Assembly (NCBI RefSeq): GCF_009834545.1
Contig: NZ_CP019427.1
Location: forward strand, 1,651,001 to 1,715,000
Reading direction: 5' to 3'
From: Pseudomonas sp. S04
GTDB taxonomy: Bacteria; Pseudomonadota; Gammaproteobacteria; Pseudomonadales; Pseudomonadaceae
DNA length: 64,000 bases
The notes under the pieces were generated by a model. The model was not told the origin of the DNA. It ran no database searches and saw only the letters and a list, made by a program, of their open reading frames with translations. Within the stretch, counting starts at the first letter, position 1; every line of letters starts with the position of its first letter. Positions 47,756-57,659 of this stretch are shown here, piece after piece. The position numbers and the translations under genes are program-made.

Positions 47756-49885
47756 GTGGATCGCTCTCAATTTATCAACAATGCCCGCAGCAACATGGCA
47801 GACCTCAGTCGAGGCAATCTGGGCGTGCCGCTGTTGCTGCTGGTCATGTTGGCAATGATGATGTTGCCGATCCCGCCGTTCCTGCTCGACGTGTTCTTTA
47901 CCTTCAACATTGCCCTGTCGATCGTGGTGCTGTTGGTCTGTGTGTACGCGTTGCGGCCGCTGGATTTTGCGGTGTTCCCGACCATTCTGCTGGTGGCGAC
48001 GCTGCTGCGTCTGGCGCTCAACGTGGCGTCGACGCGGGTGGTGATGCTCCACGGCCAGGACGGGCACGCCGCCGCCGGCAAGGTGATCCAGGCCTTTGGC
48101 GAGGTGGTGATCGGCGGTAACTACGTGGTTGGTATCGTGGTGTTTGCGATCCTGATGATCATCAACTTCGTGGTGGTGACCAAGGGCGCCGGGCGGATTT
48201 CCGAGGTCAGCGCACGTTTCACTCTCGATGCGATGCCCGGTAAGCAGATGGCGATCGACGCCGACCTTAACGCCGGCCTGATCGACCAGGGCCAGGCCAA
48301 GACCCGTCGTACCGAAGTCGCCCAGGAAGCCGAGTTCTACGGCTCGATGGACGGTGCCAGCAAGTTTGTGCGCGGCGACGCCATCGCTGGCCTGTTGATC
48401 TTGTTTATCAACCTGATCGGCGGCATGGCGGTGGGGATTTTCCAGCACGGCATGACCTTCGGCGATGCCGGCCGGGTATACGCCTTGTTGACCATCGGTG
48501 ACGGTTTGGTGGCGCAATTGCCATCACTGCTGCTGTCCACCGCTGCGGCGATCATGGTGACCCGTGCCTCGGGCTCCGAAGACATGGGCAAGCAGATCAA
48601 TCGGCAGATGTTCGCCTCGCCCAAGGCCCTGGCCGTTTCGGCCGGCCTGATGGCGGTGATGGGTATTGTCCCGGGCATGCCACACTTCGCCTTCCTCAGC
48701 ATGGCGGCCCTCGCCGCGGGCGGCGCCTACCTGTTCTGGAAGAAGCAGAACACCCTCAAGGTCAAGGCCCTGGAAGAGGTCCAGCGCCAGCAGGAGCTGC
48801 TGCCTTCGCCGGCGCGGGCCATGGAAACCAAGGAGCTGGGCTGGGACGACGTGACGCCGATCGACATGATTGGCCTGGAAGTCGGCTACCGCCTGATTCC
48901 CCTGGTGGATCGCAACCAGGGTGGGCAGTTGCTGGCGCGGATCAAGGGCGTGCGCAAGAAGTTGTCCCAGGACCTGGGCTTCCTGATGCCCACCGTGCAC
49001 ATCCGCGACAACCTCGACCTGGCGCCCAGCGCCTATCGCTTGACCCTGATGGGGGTGATCCTGGCCGAGGCGGAGATTTATCCGGACCGCGAGTTGGCGA
49101 TCAACCCGGGGCAGGTGTTCGGTACCCTCAACGGGATTACCGCCAAAGATCCGGCCTTTGGCCTGGAGGCGGTATGGATCGAAGTCAGCCAGCGTTCCCA
49201 GGCGCAATCGCTGGGTTACACCGTGGTCGATGCCAGTACGGTGGTGGCAACGCACCTGAACCAGATTCTGTACAAGCACTCCAGTGAGCTGATCGGTCAC
49301 GAGGAAGTCCAGCAACTCATGCAATTGCTGGCCAAAAGCTCGCCAAAACTGGCTGAGGAGCTGGTGCCAGGCGTGCTGTCGCTGTCGCAACTGCTCAAGG
49401 TGCTGCAGGCACTGTTGGCCGAACAGGTGCCGGTACGCGACATCCGCAGCATCGCCGAGGCGATCGCCAACAATGCCGCCAAGAGTCAAGATACTGCCGC
49501 TTTGGTCGCGGCCGTGCGCGTCGGCTTGTCCCGAGCTATCGTGCAAAGCATTGTAGGCACTGAGTCCGAGCTGCCTGTGATCACCTTGGAACCAAGGTTG
49601 GAACAAATATTGCTCAATAGTATTCAAAAGGCCGGGCAGGGCGCCGATGAGGGTGTCTTGCTTGAGCCAAGCATGGCCGAGAAGCTGCAGCGTTCGTTGA
49701 TCGACGCGGCCCAGCGTCAGGAAATGCAAGGTCACCCGGTGATTCTGCTGGTCGCAAGTCCGGTCCGCGCGATGCTCTCGCGGTTCGGCCGCCTGGCAGT
49801 CCCGGGGTTGCATGTGTTGGCCTATCAGGAAATTCCTGACAACAAGCAAGTGACCATCGTTGCGACAGTAGGGCCCAACGGCTGA
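47756..49885 (+). CDS. flhA: Flagellar export apparatus protein FlhA
   Basis: A 709-residue export gate protein: about eight membrane helices in the first 310 residues, including the conserved ALNVASTRVVML and DAMPGKQMAIDADLNAG, then a cytoplasmic domain that docks substrates and chaperones. GTG start with GGGGA upstream. Length matches the family. It heads flhA-flhF-fleN-fliA. Its promoter and 5' end are duplicated at 45818-46149. Confidence 0.97.
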   Translation: MDRSQFINNARSNMADLSRGNLGVPLLLLVMLAMMMLPIPPFLLDVFFTFNIALSIVVLLVCVYALRPLDFAVFPTILLVATLLRLALNVASTRVVMLHGQDGHAAAGKVIQAFGEVVIGGNYVVGIVVFAILMIINFVVVTKGAGRISEVSARFTLDAMPGKQMAIDADLNAGLIDQGQAKTRRTEVAQEAEFYGSMDGASKFVRGDAIAGLLILFINLIGGMAVGIFQHGMTFGDAGRVYALLTIGDGLVAQLPSLLLSTAAAIMVTRASGSEDMGKQINRQMFASPKALAVSAGLMAVMGIVPGMPHFAFLSMAALAAGGAYLFWKKQNTLKVKALEEVQRQQELLPSPARAMETKELGWDDVTPIDMIGLEVGYRLIPLVDRNQGGQLLARIKGVRKKLSQDLGFLMPTVHIRDNLDLAPSAYRLTLMGVILAEAEIYPDRELAINPGQVFGTLNGITAKDPAFGLEAVWIEVSQRSQAQSLGYTVVDASTVVATHLNQILYKHSSELIGHEEVQQLMQLLAKSSPKLAEELVPGVLSLSQLLKVLQALLAEQVPVRDIRSIAEAIANNAAKSQDTAALVAAVRVGLSRAIVQSIVGTESELPVITLEPRLEQILLNSIQKAGQGADEGVLLEPSMAEKLQRSLIDAAQRQEMQGHPVILLVASPVRAMLSRFGRLAVPGLHVLAYQEIPDNKQVTIVATVGPNG

Positions 49886-49896
49886 GGTAGTGGTTT

Positions 49897-51222
49897 ATGC
49901 AAGTTAAGCGTTTTTTCGCCGCCGATATGCGTCAGGCCATGAAGCTGGTTCGTGATGAGCTGGGCGCCGATGCCGCGATCATCGGCAACCGCCGCATCGC
50001 CGGCGGTGTCGAGCTGATGGCGGCCCTGGATTACAAGCTGTCGGCCCTGGCGCCGCGGGTGCCGAACATTGAGCTCGAGGACGAGCTGCGCAAGACCCAG
50101 TCGCGCATTGTCACCGCCCAGGCCGAACTGAGCTTGCGTGGCGAAGGCGAGGCGGGCGAACACGCCAGTCGCCAGCTGTTTGCCGGGCTGCCGCTGACCG
50201 CCGCCGAACCCTTGATCGAACCGACCCTGTCCGAGCCGCCGCGTCCTGCCCCGGCACCAGCACCGGCGGCCGCCATCGACCCGCGTGCCTACGATTCGAT
50301 GCGCTCGGAGCTCAATGGCTTGCGCGAGTTGCTCGAAGTGCAACTCGGCTCCCTGGCCTGGAACCAGCTGCAGGGCCGCCATCCGCAGCAGGCCAACCTC
50401 TGGCGCCGGCTGCAACGCATCGGCTTGTCCGGTCCGTTGTCCCGTGACCTGCTGGAGCTGACCACCAGTATTGAAGAACCCCGCCAGGCCTGGCGCATGC
50501 TGTTGGCCCACCTGGCGCGGATGATCGTCACCCCCGAGATCGAACCCCTGGAAGAGGGCGGAGTGATTGCCATGGTCGGCCCGGCCGGCATGGGCAAGAC
50601 CACCACCCTGGCCAAGCTGGCAGCACGTTATGTGCTCAAGTACGGCGCGCAGAACATCGCCCTGGTGAGCATGGACAGCTACCGCATCGGCGCCCAGGAG
50701 CAACTCAAGACCCTGGGGCGGATCCTCAACGTGTCGGTGACACACCTGGATCCGGGTCAGTCCCTGGCCCAGGCCCTGGACCCACTGCTGCGCAAGCGCG
50801 TGGTGTTGATCGACACCGCGGGTCTGCAGGCCAGCGACCCGGCCTTGCGCATGCAGCTGGAAAGCCTGGCGGGACGCGGGATCAAGTCGAAGAATTATCT
50901 GGTCCTGGCCACCACCAGCCAGAAGCAGGTGCTGACGGCCGCCTATCACAGTTATAAACGTTGCGGGCTGGCCGGCTGCATCCTGACTAAACTGGACGAA
51001 ACGGCAAGTCTGGGCGAGGTCTTGAGCCTGGCGATCAGTCACGAATTACCGGTGGCCTATCTGACCGATGGGCCGCGTATCCCGGATGACCTGCATCTGC
51101 CGCGCCGCCATCAGTTGGTCAGTCGCGCCGTGAGTGTACAAATGCAGGAAGAACCCAGCGAAGAAGCCATGGCTGATATGTTCGCTGATCTCTACCACAG
51201 CCCGACCAAACGGGTCGGCTGA
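49897..51222 (+). CDS. flhF: SRP-type GTPase FlhF
   Basis: A 441-residue GTPase that places the flagellum at the pole. An N-terminal basic part (MQVKRFFAADMRQAM) is followed by a Pro/Ala-rich linker, the N and G domains with P-loop GPAGMGKTTTLAKL (about residue 228), VSMDSYRIGAQEQLK and the DTAGLQ and TKLDETA motifs. It is 11 bp after flhA and acts together with FleN. Confidence 0.96.
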   Translation: MQVKRFFAADMRQAMKLVRDELGADAAIIGNRRIAGGVELMAALDYKLSALAPRVPNIELEDELRKTQSRIVTAQAELSLRGEGEAGEHASRQLFAGLPLTAAEPLIEPTLSEPPRPAPAPAPAAAIDPRAYDSMRSELNGLRELLEVQLGSLAWNQLQGRHPQQANLWRRLQRIGLSGPLSRDLLELTTSIEEPRQAWRMLLAHLARMIVTPEIEPLEEGGVIAMVGPAGMGKTTTLAKLAARYVLKYGAQNIALVSMDSYRIGAQEQLKTLGRILNVSVTHLDPGQSLAQALDPLLRKRVVLIDTAGLQASDPALRMQLESLAGRGIKSKNYLVLATTSQKQVLTAAYHSYKRCGLAGCILTKLDETASLGEVLSLAISHELPVAYLTDGPRIPDDLHLPRRHQLVSRAVSVQMQEEPSEEAMADMFADLYHSPTKRVG

Positions 51223-51336
51223 GGTATTAATGACTAGATTTGTATCTACATCGATGGCCTGCCGTGCATTGTTCCCCAGGGAACGCGCAGCCAGTCATGT
51301 AGCCCGCGTCTAAGCAAGACAAGGTATAGAAAGCAC

Positions 51337-52167
51337 ATGGGCAGCATGCATCCCGTACAGGTGATCGCGGTGACCGGCGGCAAGGGTGGCGTCGGTAAGA
51401 CTAACGTTTCAGTGAACTTGTCCCTGGCTCTGGCAGAGCTCGGCCGGCGCGTTATGTTGCTGGACGCCGACCTGGGGCTGGCGAACGTCGATGTGTTGCT
51501 GGGGCTGACGCCCAAGCGCACGCTGGCCGACGTGATCGAGGGTCGCTGCGAATTGCGCGACGTGCTGCTGCAGGGGCCCGGCGGGATTCGTATCGTGCCG
51601 GCCGCCTCCGGTACCCAGAGCATGGTGCATCTGAGCCCGGCCCAGCACGCGGGCCTGATCCAGGCGTTCAGCGATATCGGCGACAACCTCGATGTGCTGG
51701 TGATCGACACCGCGGCCGGGATCGGCGAGTCGGTGGTCAGTTTTGTCCGCGCCGCGCAGGAAGTGCTGCTGGTGGTCTGCGACGAGCCGACTTCGATCAC
51801 CGACGCCTACGCCCTGATCAAGCTGCTCAACCGTGACTACGGCATGAACCGCTTCCGCGTGCTGGCCAACATGGCGCAAAGCCCGCAGGAAGGGCGCAAC
51901 CTGTTCGCCAAGTTGACCAAGGTCACGGACCGCTTCCTGGATGTCGCCCTACAATACGTCGGCGCGGTGCCCTACGACGAAAGCGTGCGTAAGGCAGTGC
52001 AGAAGCAGCGCGCGGTGTACGAAGCCTTTCCTCGTTCCAAGTGCGCCCTGGCCTTCCGCGCCATTGCGCAGAAAGTCGATACCTGGCCATTGCCCGCCAA
52101 TCCGCGTGGGCATCTGGAGTTTTTTGTGGAGCGCCTGGTGCAACAGACTGCGGGTCCGGTGCTATGA
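51337..52167 (+). CDS. fleN: Flagellar number regulator FleN (FlhG)
   Basis: A 276-residue MinD/ParA-type ATPase with a deviant Walker A motif (GGKGGVGKTNVS, residues 13-24) and a Walker A' LLDADLGLANVDVLLG. In Pseudomonas it binds FleQ and keeps the flagellar number at one. The stop overlaps the fliA start (ATGA). Confidence 0.95.
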   Translation: MGSMHPVQVIAVTGGKGGVGKTNVSVNLSLALAELGRRVMLLDADLGLANVDVLLGLTPKRTLADVIEGRCELRDVLLQGPGGIRIVPAASGTQSMVHLSPAQHAGLIQAFSDIGDNLDVLVIDTAAGIGESVVSFVRAAQEVLLVVCDEPTSITDAYALIKLLNRDYGMNRFRVLANMAQSPQEGRNLFAKLTKVTDRFLDVALQYVGAVPYDESVRKAVQKQRAVYEAFPRSKCALAFRAIAQKVDTWPLPANPRGHLEFFVERLVQQTAGPVL

Positions 52168-52904
52168 CAGCCAGCGGTTACAACCTGTACAAGCAATCGG
52201 CGCGTGACGCGCAGTACGAGCTGATCGAGCGTTACGCGCCACTGGTAAAACGCATTGCCTATCACTTGCTGGCGCGTCTGCCGGCCAGTGTCCAGGTCGA
52301 AGACCTGATCCAGGCCGGGATGATCGGCCTGCTGGAAGTCTCGACCAAGTACGACGCCAGCAAAGGCGCGAGTTTCGAAACCTACGCCGGGATCCGCATC
52401 CGCGGGGCAATGCTCGACGAGGTCCGTAAAGGTGACTGGGCGCCACGCTCGGTGCACCGCAATACCCGCATGGTCAGCGACGCGATTCGCTCAATTGAAG
52501 CTAAAACCGGACGTGACGCTAAAGATCACGAGGTTGCGGCCGAACTCCAATTGAGTCTCGACGATTATTACGGGATTTTGAATGACACCTTGGGCAGTCG
52601 CCTGTTCAGTTTCGACGATCTGTTGCAGGACGGCGAGCATGAAGGGCTGCATGAGGATGGCGCGAGTGCTCATCTCGAGCCGTCGCGTGACCTGGAGGAT
52701 GAACGCTTCCAGGCTGCGCTGGCGGACGCGATTGCCAATTTGCCGGAGCGTGAGCGACTGGTCTTGGCGCTGTACTACGACGAGGAGCTGAACCTCAAGG
52801 AAATCGGTGAGGTCCTGGGGGTCAGCGAATCGCGGGTCAGCCAGTTACACAGCCAGTGCGCAGCCCGTTTGCGGGGGCGTTTGGGAGAGTGGCGAGCGCG
52901 CTGA
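52164..52904 (+). CDS. fliA: Flagellar sigma factor FliA (sigma-28)
   Basis: A 246-residue sigma factor for late flagellar and chemotaxis genes. Region 2 (YAPLVKRIAYHL, GMIGLLEVSTKYD, ETYAGIRIRGAMLDEVR) and region 4 (LNLKEIGEVLGVSESRVSQLHSQC) are clear. I chose the ATG at 52164, which overlaps the fleN stop; a longer open frame inside fleN is not real. FlgM, its anti-sigma factor, is not in the window. Confidence 0.97.
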   Translation: MTASGYNLYKQSARDAQYELIERYAPLVKRIAYHLLARLPASVQVEDLIQAGMIGLLEVSTKYDASKGASFETYAGIRIRGAMLDEVRKGDWAPRSVHRNTRMVSDAIRSIEAKTGRDAKDHEVAAELQLSLDDYYGILNDTLGSRLFSFDDLLQDGEHEGLHEDGASAHLEPSRDLEDERFQAALADAIANLPERERLVLALYYDEELNLKEIGEVLGVSESRVSQLHSQCAARLRGRLGEWRAR

Positions 52905-52906
52905 CA

Positions 52907-52924
52907 GCAGTGTGGGGACACTGC
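52907..52924 (+). terminator. Hairpin after fliA
   Basis: GCAGTGT-GGGG-ACACTGC, 2 bp after the fliA stop, no T-tract. Likely a partial terminator or mRNA end hairpin before cheY. Confidence 0.35.
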
Positions 52925-53057
52925 GAACGACACCGCTACAGCCTCGCGCTGGCGCGGTCATCATCCGTTGTGCTCCAAACCGTCGTTGAGTGCTCTGCCT
53001 GTTGATTGAATGGCGTGCCCAGGTGCTGGGCGCGTTTAAGACTGCTTGGAGGTCGAA

Positions 53058-53441
53058 TTGGACAAGAACATGAAAATCCTCATCGTTGATGACTTCTCAA
53101 CGATGAGGCGGATCATCAAAAACCTGTTGCGTGACCTCGGGTTCACCAACACGGTCGAGGCAGACGACGGCACTACAGCCATCCCAATGCTCAACAGTGG
53201 CAGCATCGATTTTCTGGTCACGGACTGGAACATGCCGGGCATGACCGGTATCGATCTGCTGCGCCACGTGCGCGCCAACGAAAAGCTCAAGCACTTGCCA
53301 GTGTTGATGGTGACCGCTGAAGCCAAGCGCGAGCAGATCATCGAAGCGGCCCAGGCCGGCGTCAACGGCTATGTGGTCAAGCCGTTCACCGCCCAGGCGT
53401 TGAAAGAAAAGATCGAGAAGATCTTCGAACGCATCGGTTGA
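53058..53441 (+). CDS. cheY: Chemotaxis response regulator CheY
   Basis: A single receiver domain that binds FliM when phosphorylated. The acidic pair (IVDD), phospho-Asp in [13 protein letters not shown] and the Lys of VVKPF are present. Start is uncertain: GGAGG at 53048 fits the TTG at 53058 (127 residues), while the ATG at 53070 gives the common 123-residue form but has no good ribosome site. First gene of cheYZAB-motCD-parCP. Confidence 0.95.
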   Translation: MDKNMKILIVDDFSTMRRIIKNLLRDLGFTNTVEADDGTTAIPMLNSGSIDFLVTDWNMPGMTGIDLLRHVRANEKLKHLPVLMVTAEAKREQIIEAAQAGVNGYVVKPFTAQALKEKIEKIFERIG

Positions 53442-53463
53442 TGTCTGGCGCCACGGGGGAGCT

Positions 53464-54252
53464 ATGGAACAACGAGAGATTTCACAGGGCGATTTTGAAT
53501 CGACCCTGAAAAAACACGCGGTCGAATTGGTCGACAGCCTGGAAAAGGGCAAGTTCGGCGAGGCCGTGCAACTGATCCATGAGCTCAACCAGACCCGTGA
53601 CCGTGGCCTGTACCAGGAAGTGGGCAAGCTCACCCGTGAGCTGCATAGCGCGATCGTCAATTTCCAGATTGACCCGAACATGCCGCAAGCCGAGGAAGTC
53701 TCGCAGATCACCGACGCCACCGAGCGCCTGGGGTATGTGGTCAAGCTGACCGAGGCGGCGGCCAATCGCACCATGGACCTGGTGGAGAACAGCACGCCGC
53801 TGGTCAATGCCCTGGGGACCGATGCCCAGGCGTTGAGCGCAGACTGGGGGCGTTTCATGCGCCGTGAAGTCGGGGCTGAAGAGTTCCGTGAGCTGGCCCG
53901 GCGCGTCGATGGTTTCCTGAGCCGCAGCGCCAGCCACAGCCAGATCGTGGCGGGCAACCTCAACGACATTCTGCTGGCCCAGGATTACCAGGACCTGACC
54001 GGTCAGGTGATCAAGCGCGTGACGCAACTGGTCACGGAAGTGGAAAGCAATCTGCTGAAACTGGTGCTGATGGCCAGCCAGGTCGACCGCTTTGCCGGCA
54101 TCGAACATGACCGTGCAGCGATCCTCGCGGAAAAAAATCCGCAAAAACATCTGGCGCAGGGTGAAGGTCCGCAGATTCATGCCGATAAACGTGATGACGT
54201 GATGTCCGGTCAGGACGATGTCGACGATTTGCTTTCCAGCCTTGGATTCTAG
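53464..54252 (+). CDS. cheZ: CheY-P phosphatase CheZ
   Basis: A 262-residue helical protein. The catalytic segment AQDYQDLTGQVIKRV is present with its conserved Asp and Gln, and the C-terminal peptide DVDDLLSSLGF is the CheY-binding tail. It lies 22 bp after cheY and 14 bp before cheA. Confidence 0.95.
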   Translation: MEQREISQGDFESTLKKHAVELVDSLEKGKFGEAVQLIHELNQTRDRGLYQEVGKLTRELHSAIVNFQIDPNMPQAEEVSQITDATERLGYVVKLTEAAANRTMDLVENSTPLVNALGTDAQALSADWGRFMRREVGAEEFRELARRVDGFLSRSASHSQIVAGNLNDILLAQDYQDLTGQVIKRVTQLVTEVESNLLKLVLMASQVDRFAGIEHDRAAILAEKNPQKHLAQGEGPQIHADKRDDVMSGQDDVDDLLSSLGF

Positions 54253-54266
54253 GAGCACCCCTACAC

Positions 54267-56477
54267 ATGAGCTTCGGCGCCGATGAAGAGATCCTTCAGG
54301 ATTTTCTGGTTGAGGCCGGCGAGATTCTGGAGCAACTGTCCGAACAACTGGTCGAGCTGGAAAGCCGACCGGATGATGCGGACCTGCTCAATGCAATTTT
54401 TCGCGGTTTTCACACTGTAAAAGGGGGCGCCGGCTTCCTCCAGCTCAACGAACTGGTGGAGTGCTGCCACATCGCCGAGAACGTCTTCGACATCCTGCGC
54501 AAGGGTGAGCGGCGCGTCGACTCGGAGCTGATGGACGTGGTGCTCGAAGCGTTGGATGCGGTCAACGGCATGTTCAGCGAAGTGCGCGAGCGCGCACCGG
54601 TCACTGCTGCCACGGCCGAGCTGCTGGCGGCCCTGGCGCGCCTGGCGGAACCGCAATCGGCCGACGAGGTGGCAGCGCTTGCGCCAGCACCCGCGGCGCC
54701 GGTTGTCGCCAGCGACAGCGGCGATATCACCGATAACGAATTTGAACTGCTGCTCGACTCGCTGAATGCGGTCAAGGCGCAAGCCGAGGCACCTGTGATC
54801 CAGGCGCCAGCGGCGGCGAACGGCAGTGATGAAATCAGCGATGCCGAGTTCGAGTCGTTGCTCGATCAGTTGCACGGCAAAGGCCAGTTCGCCGTGGACA
54901 ACCTGGCGGCCCCGGTCGAGCCGGTTGCCCCGGTGGTCGCGGCTGAAAGCAGCGACATAACCGACGACGAATTCGAAGCCTTGCTCGACCAGTTGCACGG
55001 CAAGGGCAACTTTGCCGTTGAAGCGCTCGAGTCGGCGATTGCCTCGGTGCCGGCCGCCATCGTTGCCGAAGCGGCGGCGGTTGGCGGCGACCTGATCTCC
55101 GATCACGAGTTCGAATCGCTGCTCGACGAGCTGCACGGCAAGGGCAAGTTCAGCCACGTCGCCGGCAATGCCGAGACCGCTGCGGCCAGCGCCGCGCCAG
55201 TCGCGGCCAAAGCCGTGGCCCCGGTCGCCAAGCCGGCTGTCGCCAAACCGGTCCCGGCCCCGGCCCGTGCCCAGTCGGCGCCACCAGCGGAAAAACCGGC
55301 CAGTGAAGCCGAGACCACCGTACGGGTAGACACCGCGCGCCTGGACGAAATCATGAACATGGTGGGCGAGCTGGTACTGGTGCGTAACCGCCTGGTACGC
55401 CTGGGGCTCAACAGCGGTGACGAGGCCATGTCCAAGGCCGTGTCGAACCTCGACGTGGTCACCGCGGACCTGCAGACCGCGGTCATGAAGACCCGCATGC
55501 AGCCGATCAAGAAGGTCTTCGGGCGCTTCCCGCGCCTGGTTCGCGACCTGGCCCGCCAGCTCAAGAAAGAGATCAACCTGGAGCTGGTCGGCGAAGAAAC
55601 CGATCTGGACAAGAACCTCGTCGAGGCCCTGGCCGACCCGCTGGTGCACTTGGTGCGCAACGCGGTCGACCACGGCATCGAATCGCCGCAGGAGCGTGAA
55701 GACGCGGGCAAGTCCAGGGGCGGCAAAGTGGTGCTGGCGGCCGAACAGGAGGGTGATCACATCCTGCTGTCGATCTCCGATGACGGCAAAGGCATGGACC
55801 CCAATGTCCTGCGCGCCATCGCGGTGAAACGCGGGGTGATGGACAAGGATGCGGCCGAGCGCCTGAGCGACACCGAATGCTACAACCTGATCTTCGCTCC
55901 GGGTTTCTCGACCAAGACCGAGATCTCCGATGTGTCCGGGCGTGGCGTGGGCATGGACGTGGTGAAAACCAAGATTTCCCAGCTCAATGGCTCGATCAAC
56001 ATCTACTCGACCAAGGGCCAGGGTTCGAAGATCGTGATCAAGGTGCCGTTGACCCTGGCGATCATGCCGACCCTGATGGTGATGCTGGGCAACCAGGCCT
56101 TTGCGTTCCCACTGGTCAACGTCAACGAGATCTTCCACCTCGACCTGTCGCGCACCAACGTGGTCGACGGCCAGGAAGTGGTGATCGTGCGGGACAAGGC
56201 CTTGCCACTGTTTTATCTCAAGCGCTGGCTGGTCGCCTCCGCCGCTCATGAAGAGCAGCGCGAGGGCCATGTGGTGATCCTTTCGGTGGGCACCCAGCGG
56301 ATCGGCTTTGTCGTCGATCAACTGGTTGGCCAGGAAGAAGTGGTCATCAAGCCATTGGGCAAAATGCTCCAGGGAACGCCGGGCATGTCGGGCGCCACCA
56401 TTACCGGTGACGGTCGCATCGCGTTGATTCTCGATGTCCCGAGCATGCTCAAGCGTTACGCCACGCGGCGTATTTGA
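54267..56477 (+). CDS. cheA: Chemotaxis histidine kinase CheA
   Basis: A 736-residue kinase. P1 has the phospho-His in FRGFHTVKGGAGFLQL (about residue 50). P3 (VRVDTARLDEIMNMVGELVL), P4 with N-box LVRNAVDHGIES and G-boxes, and the CheW-like P5 follow. Between P1 and P3 there is no clear P2; instead a long Ala/Pro linker carries four copies of an acidic motif, I(S/T)D-x-EFE-x-LLD-x-L (near residues 153, 189, 231, 275), three of them followed by HGKG. It phosphorylates CheY and CheB. Confidence 0.96.
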   Translation: MSFGADEEILQDFLVEAGEILEQLSEQLVELESRPDDADLLNAIFRGFHTVKGGAGFLQLNELVECCHIAENVFDILRKGERRVDSELMDVVLEALDAVNGMFSEVRERAPVTAATAELLAALARLAEPQSADEVAALAPAPAAPVVASDSGDITDNEFELLLDSLNAVKAQAEAPVIQAPAAANGSDEISDAEFESLLDQLHGKGQFAVDNLAAPVEPVAPVVAAESSDITDDEFEALLDQLHGKGNFAVEALESAIASVPAAIVAEAAAVGGDLISDHEFESLLDELHGKGKFSHVAGNAETAAASAAPVAAKAVAPVAKPAVAKPVPAPARAQSAPPAEKPASEAETTVRVDTARLDEIMNMVGELVLVRNRLVRLGLNSGDEAMSKAVSNLDVVTADLQTAVMKTRMQPIKKVFGRFPRLVRDLARQLKKEINLELVGEETDLDKNLVEALADPLVHLVRNAVDHGIESPQEREDAGKSRGGKVVLAAEQEGDHILLSISDDGKGMDPNVLRAIAVKRGVMDKDAAERLSDTECYNLIFAPGFSTKTEISDVSGRGVGMDVVKTKISQLNGSINIYSTKGQGSKIVIKVPLTLAIMPTLMVMLGNQAFAFPLVNVNEIFHLDLSRTNVVDGQEVVIVRDKALPLFYLKRWLVASAAHEEQREGHVVILSVGTQRIGFVVDQLVGQEEVVIKPLGKMLQGTPGMSGATITGDGRIALILDVPSMLKRYATRRI

Positions 56478-56528
56478 TTCTGGTGGAGCGGGGCGCCTGG
56501 CGCCCTGTTGCGCCTATATGGAGTGTTT

Positions 56529-57659
56529 ATGGCAGTCAAAGTCCTGGTGGTGGATGATTCCGGTTTTTTCCGCCGCCGCGTCTCGGAAATCCTTTCGGCG
56601 GACCCGAATATCCAGGTGGTCGGGACCGCGACCAATGGCAAGGAGGCGATTGATCAGGCGCTGGCCCTCAAGCCCGACGTGATCACCATGGACTACGAGA
56701 TGCCGATGATGGATGGCATCACGGCGGTGCGGCATATCATGCAGCGCTGCCCAACCCCGGTGTTGATGTTCTCCTCGCTGACTCATGAAGGCGCGCGGGT
56801 CACCCTCGACGCGCTGGACGCCGGTGCGGTGGACTTCCTGCCGAAGAATTTCGAAGACATCTCGCGCAACCCGGAGAAGGTCAAGCAACTGCTGTGCGAG
56901 AAGGTCCACAGCATTTCGCGCAGTAACCGACGCTTCAGTGCCTATCGGGCACCGGCGCCGGCACCAGCAGCGGCGCCGATCCCGACCCCAGCCCCTGCAC
57001 CGGTCAGCAATTTTGCCGGCAGCAGCCCGACACCACGTCCGGCGGTGGCACCTGTGCCAACCCGTGCTGCGCCGTCCTCGCCGGCACCCAAGCGCAAGGC
57101 CTACAAGCTGGTCGCCATCGGTACCTCCACGGGCGGCCCGGTCGCCCTGCAGCGCGTGCTGACCCAATTGCCGGCCAACTTCCCGGCGCCCATCGTGCTG
57201 GTCCAGCACATGCCGGCGGCCTTTACCAAGGCATTCGCCGAGCGCCTGGACAAGCTGTGCCGGATCAGAGTCAAGGAAGCCGAGGACGGCGACATCCTGC
57301 GTCCGGGCCTGGCCTTGCTGGCGCCGGGTGGCAAACAGATGATGATCGACGGCCGTGGCGCGGTGAAAATCCTCCCGGGCGACGAACGTTTGAACTACAA
57401 GCCGTGCGTGGATATCACTTTCGGTTCGGCGGCCAAGTCCTACGGCGACAAAGTTCTGGCGGTGGTACTCACCGGCATGGGCGCCGATGGTCGGGAAGGT
57501 GCGCGCCTGCTCAAGCAGAGCGGCAGTGCCATCTGGGCCCAGGATGAAGCCAGCTGCGTGATCTACGGCATGCCGATGGCCATCGTCAAAGCCAACCTGG
57601 CCGATGCCATCTACGACCTCGACGAAATCGGCAAACACCTGGCCGAGGCGTGCCTCTGA
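56529..57659 (+). CDS. cheB: Chemoreceptor methylesterase CheB
   Basis: A 376-residue protein with a receiver domain ([13 protein letters not shown]), a Pro/Ala-rich linker (about 145-190) and a C-terminal methylesterase domain with the nucleophile Ser in [12 protein letters not shown], His in [16 protein letters not shown] and Asp in [12 protein letters not shown]. It demethylates and deamidates chemoreceptors. The ATG at 56529 follows GGAG; the stop overlaps motC by one base. Confidence 0.97.
   Translation: MAVKVLVVDDSGFFRRRVSEILSADPNIQVVGTATNGKEAIDQALALKPDVITMDYEMPMMDGITAVRHIMQRCPTPVLMFSSLTHEGARVTLDALDAGAVDFLPKNFEDISRNPEKVKQLLCEKVHSISRSNRRFSAYRAPAPAPAAAPIPTPAPAPVSNFAGSSPTPRPAVAPVPTRAAPSSPAPKRKAYKLVAIGTSTGGPVALQRVLTQLPANFPAPIVLVQHMPAAFTKAFAERLDKLCRIRVKEAEDGDILRPGLALLAPGGKQMMIDGRGAVKILPGDERLNYKPCVDITFGSAAKSYGDKVLAVVLTGMGADGREGARLLKQSGSAIWAQDEASCVIYGMPMAIVKANLADAIYDLDEIGKHLAEACL

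Larger units (their letters stand above)
46923..48009. repeat. Copy B of the RHS-core/flank/flhA duplication
   Basis: The right-hand partner of 45063-46149. It continues into the complete flhA, which marks it as the copy attached to the native gene. Confidence 0.93.
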
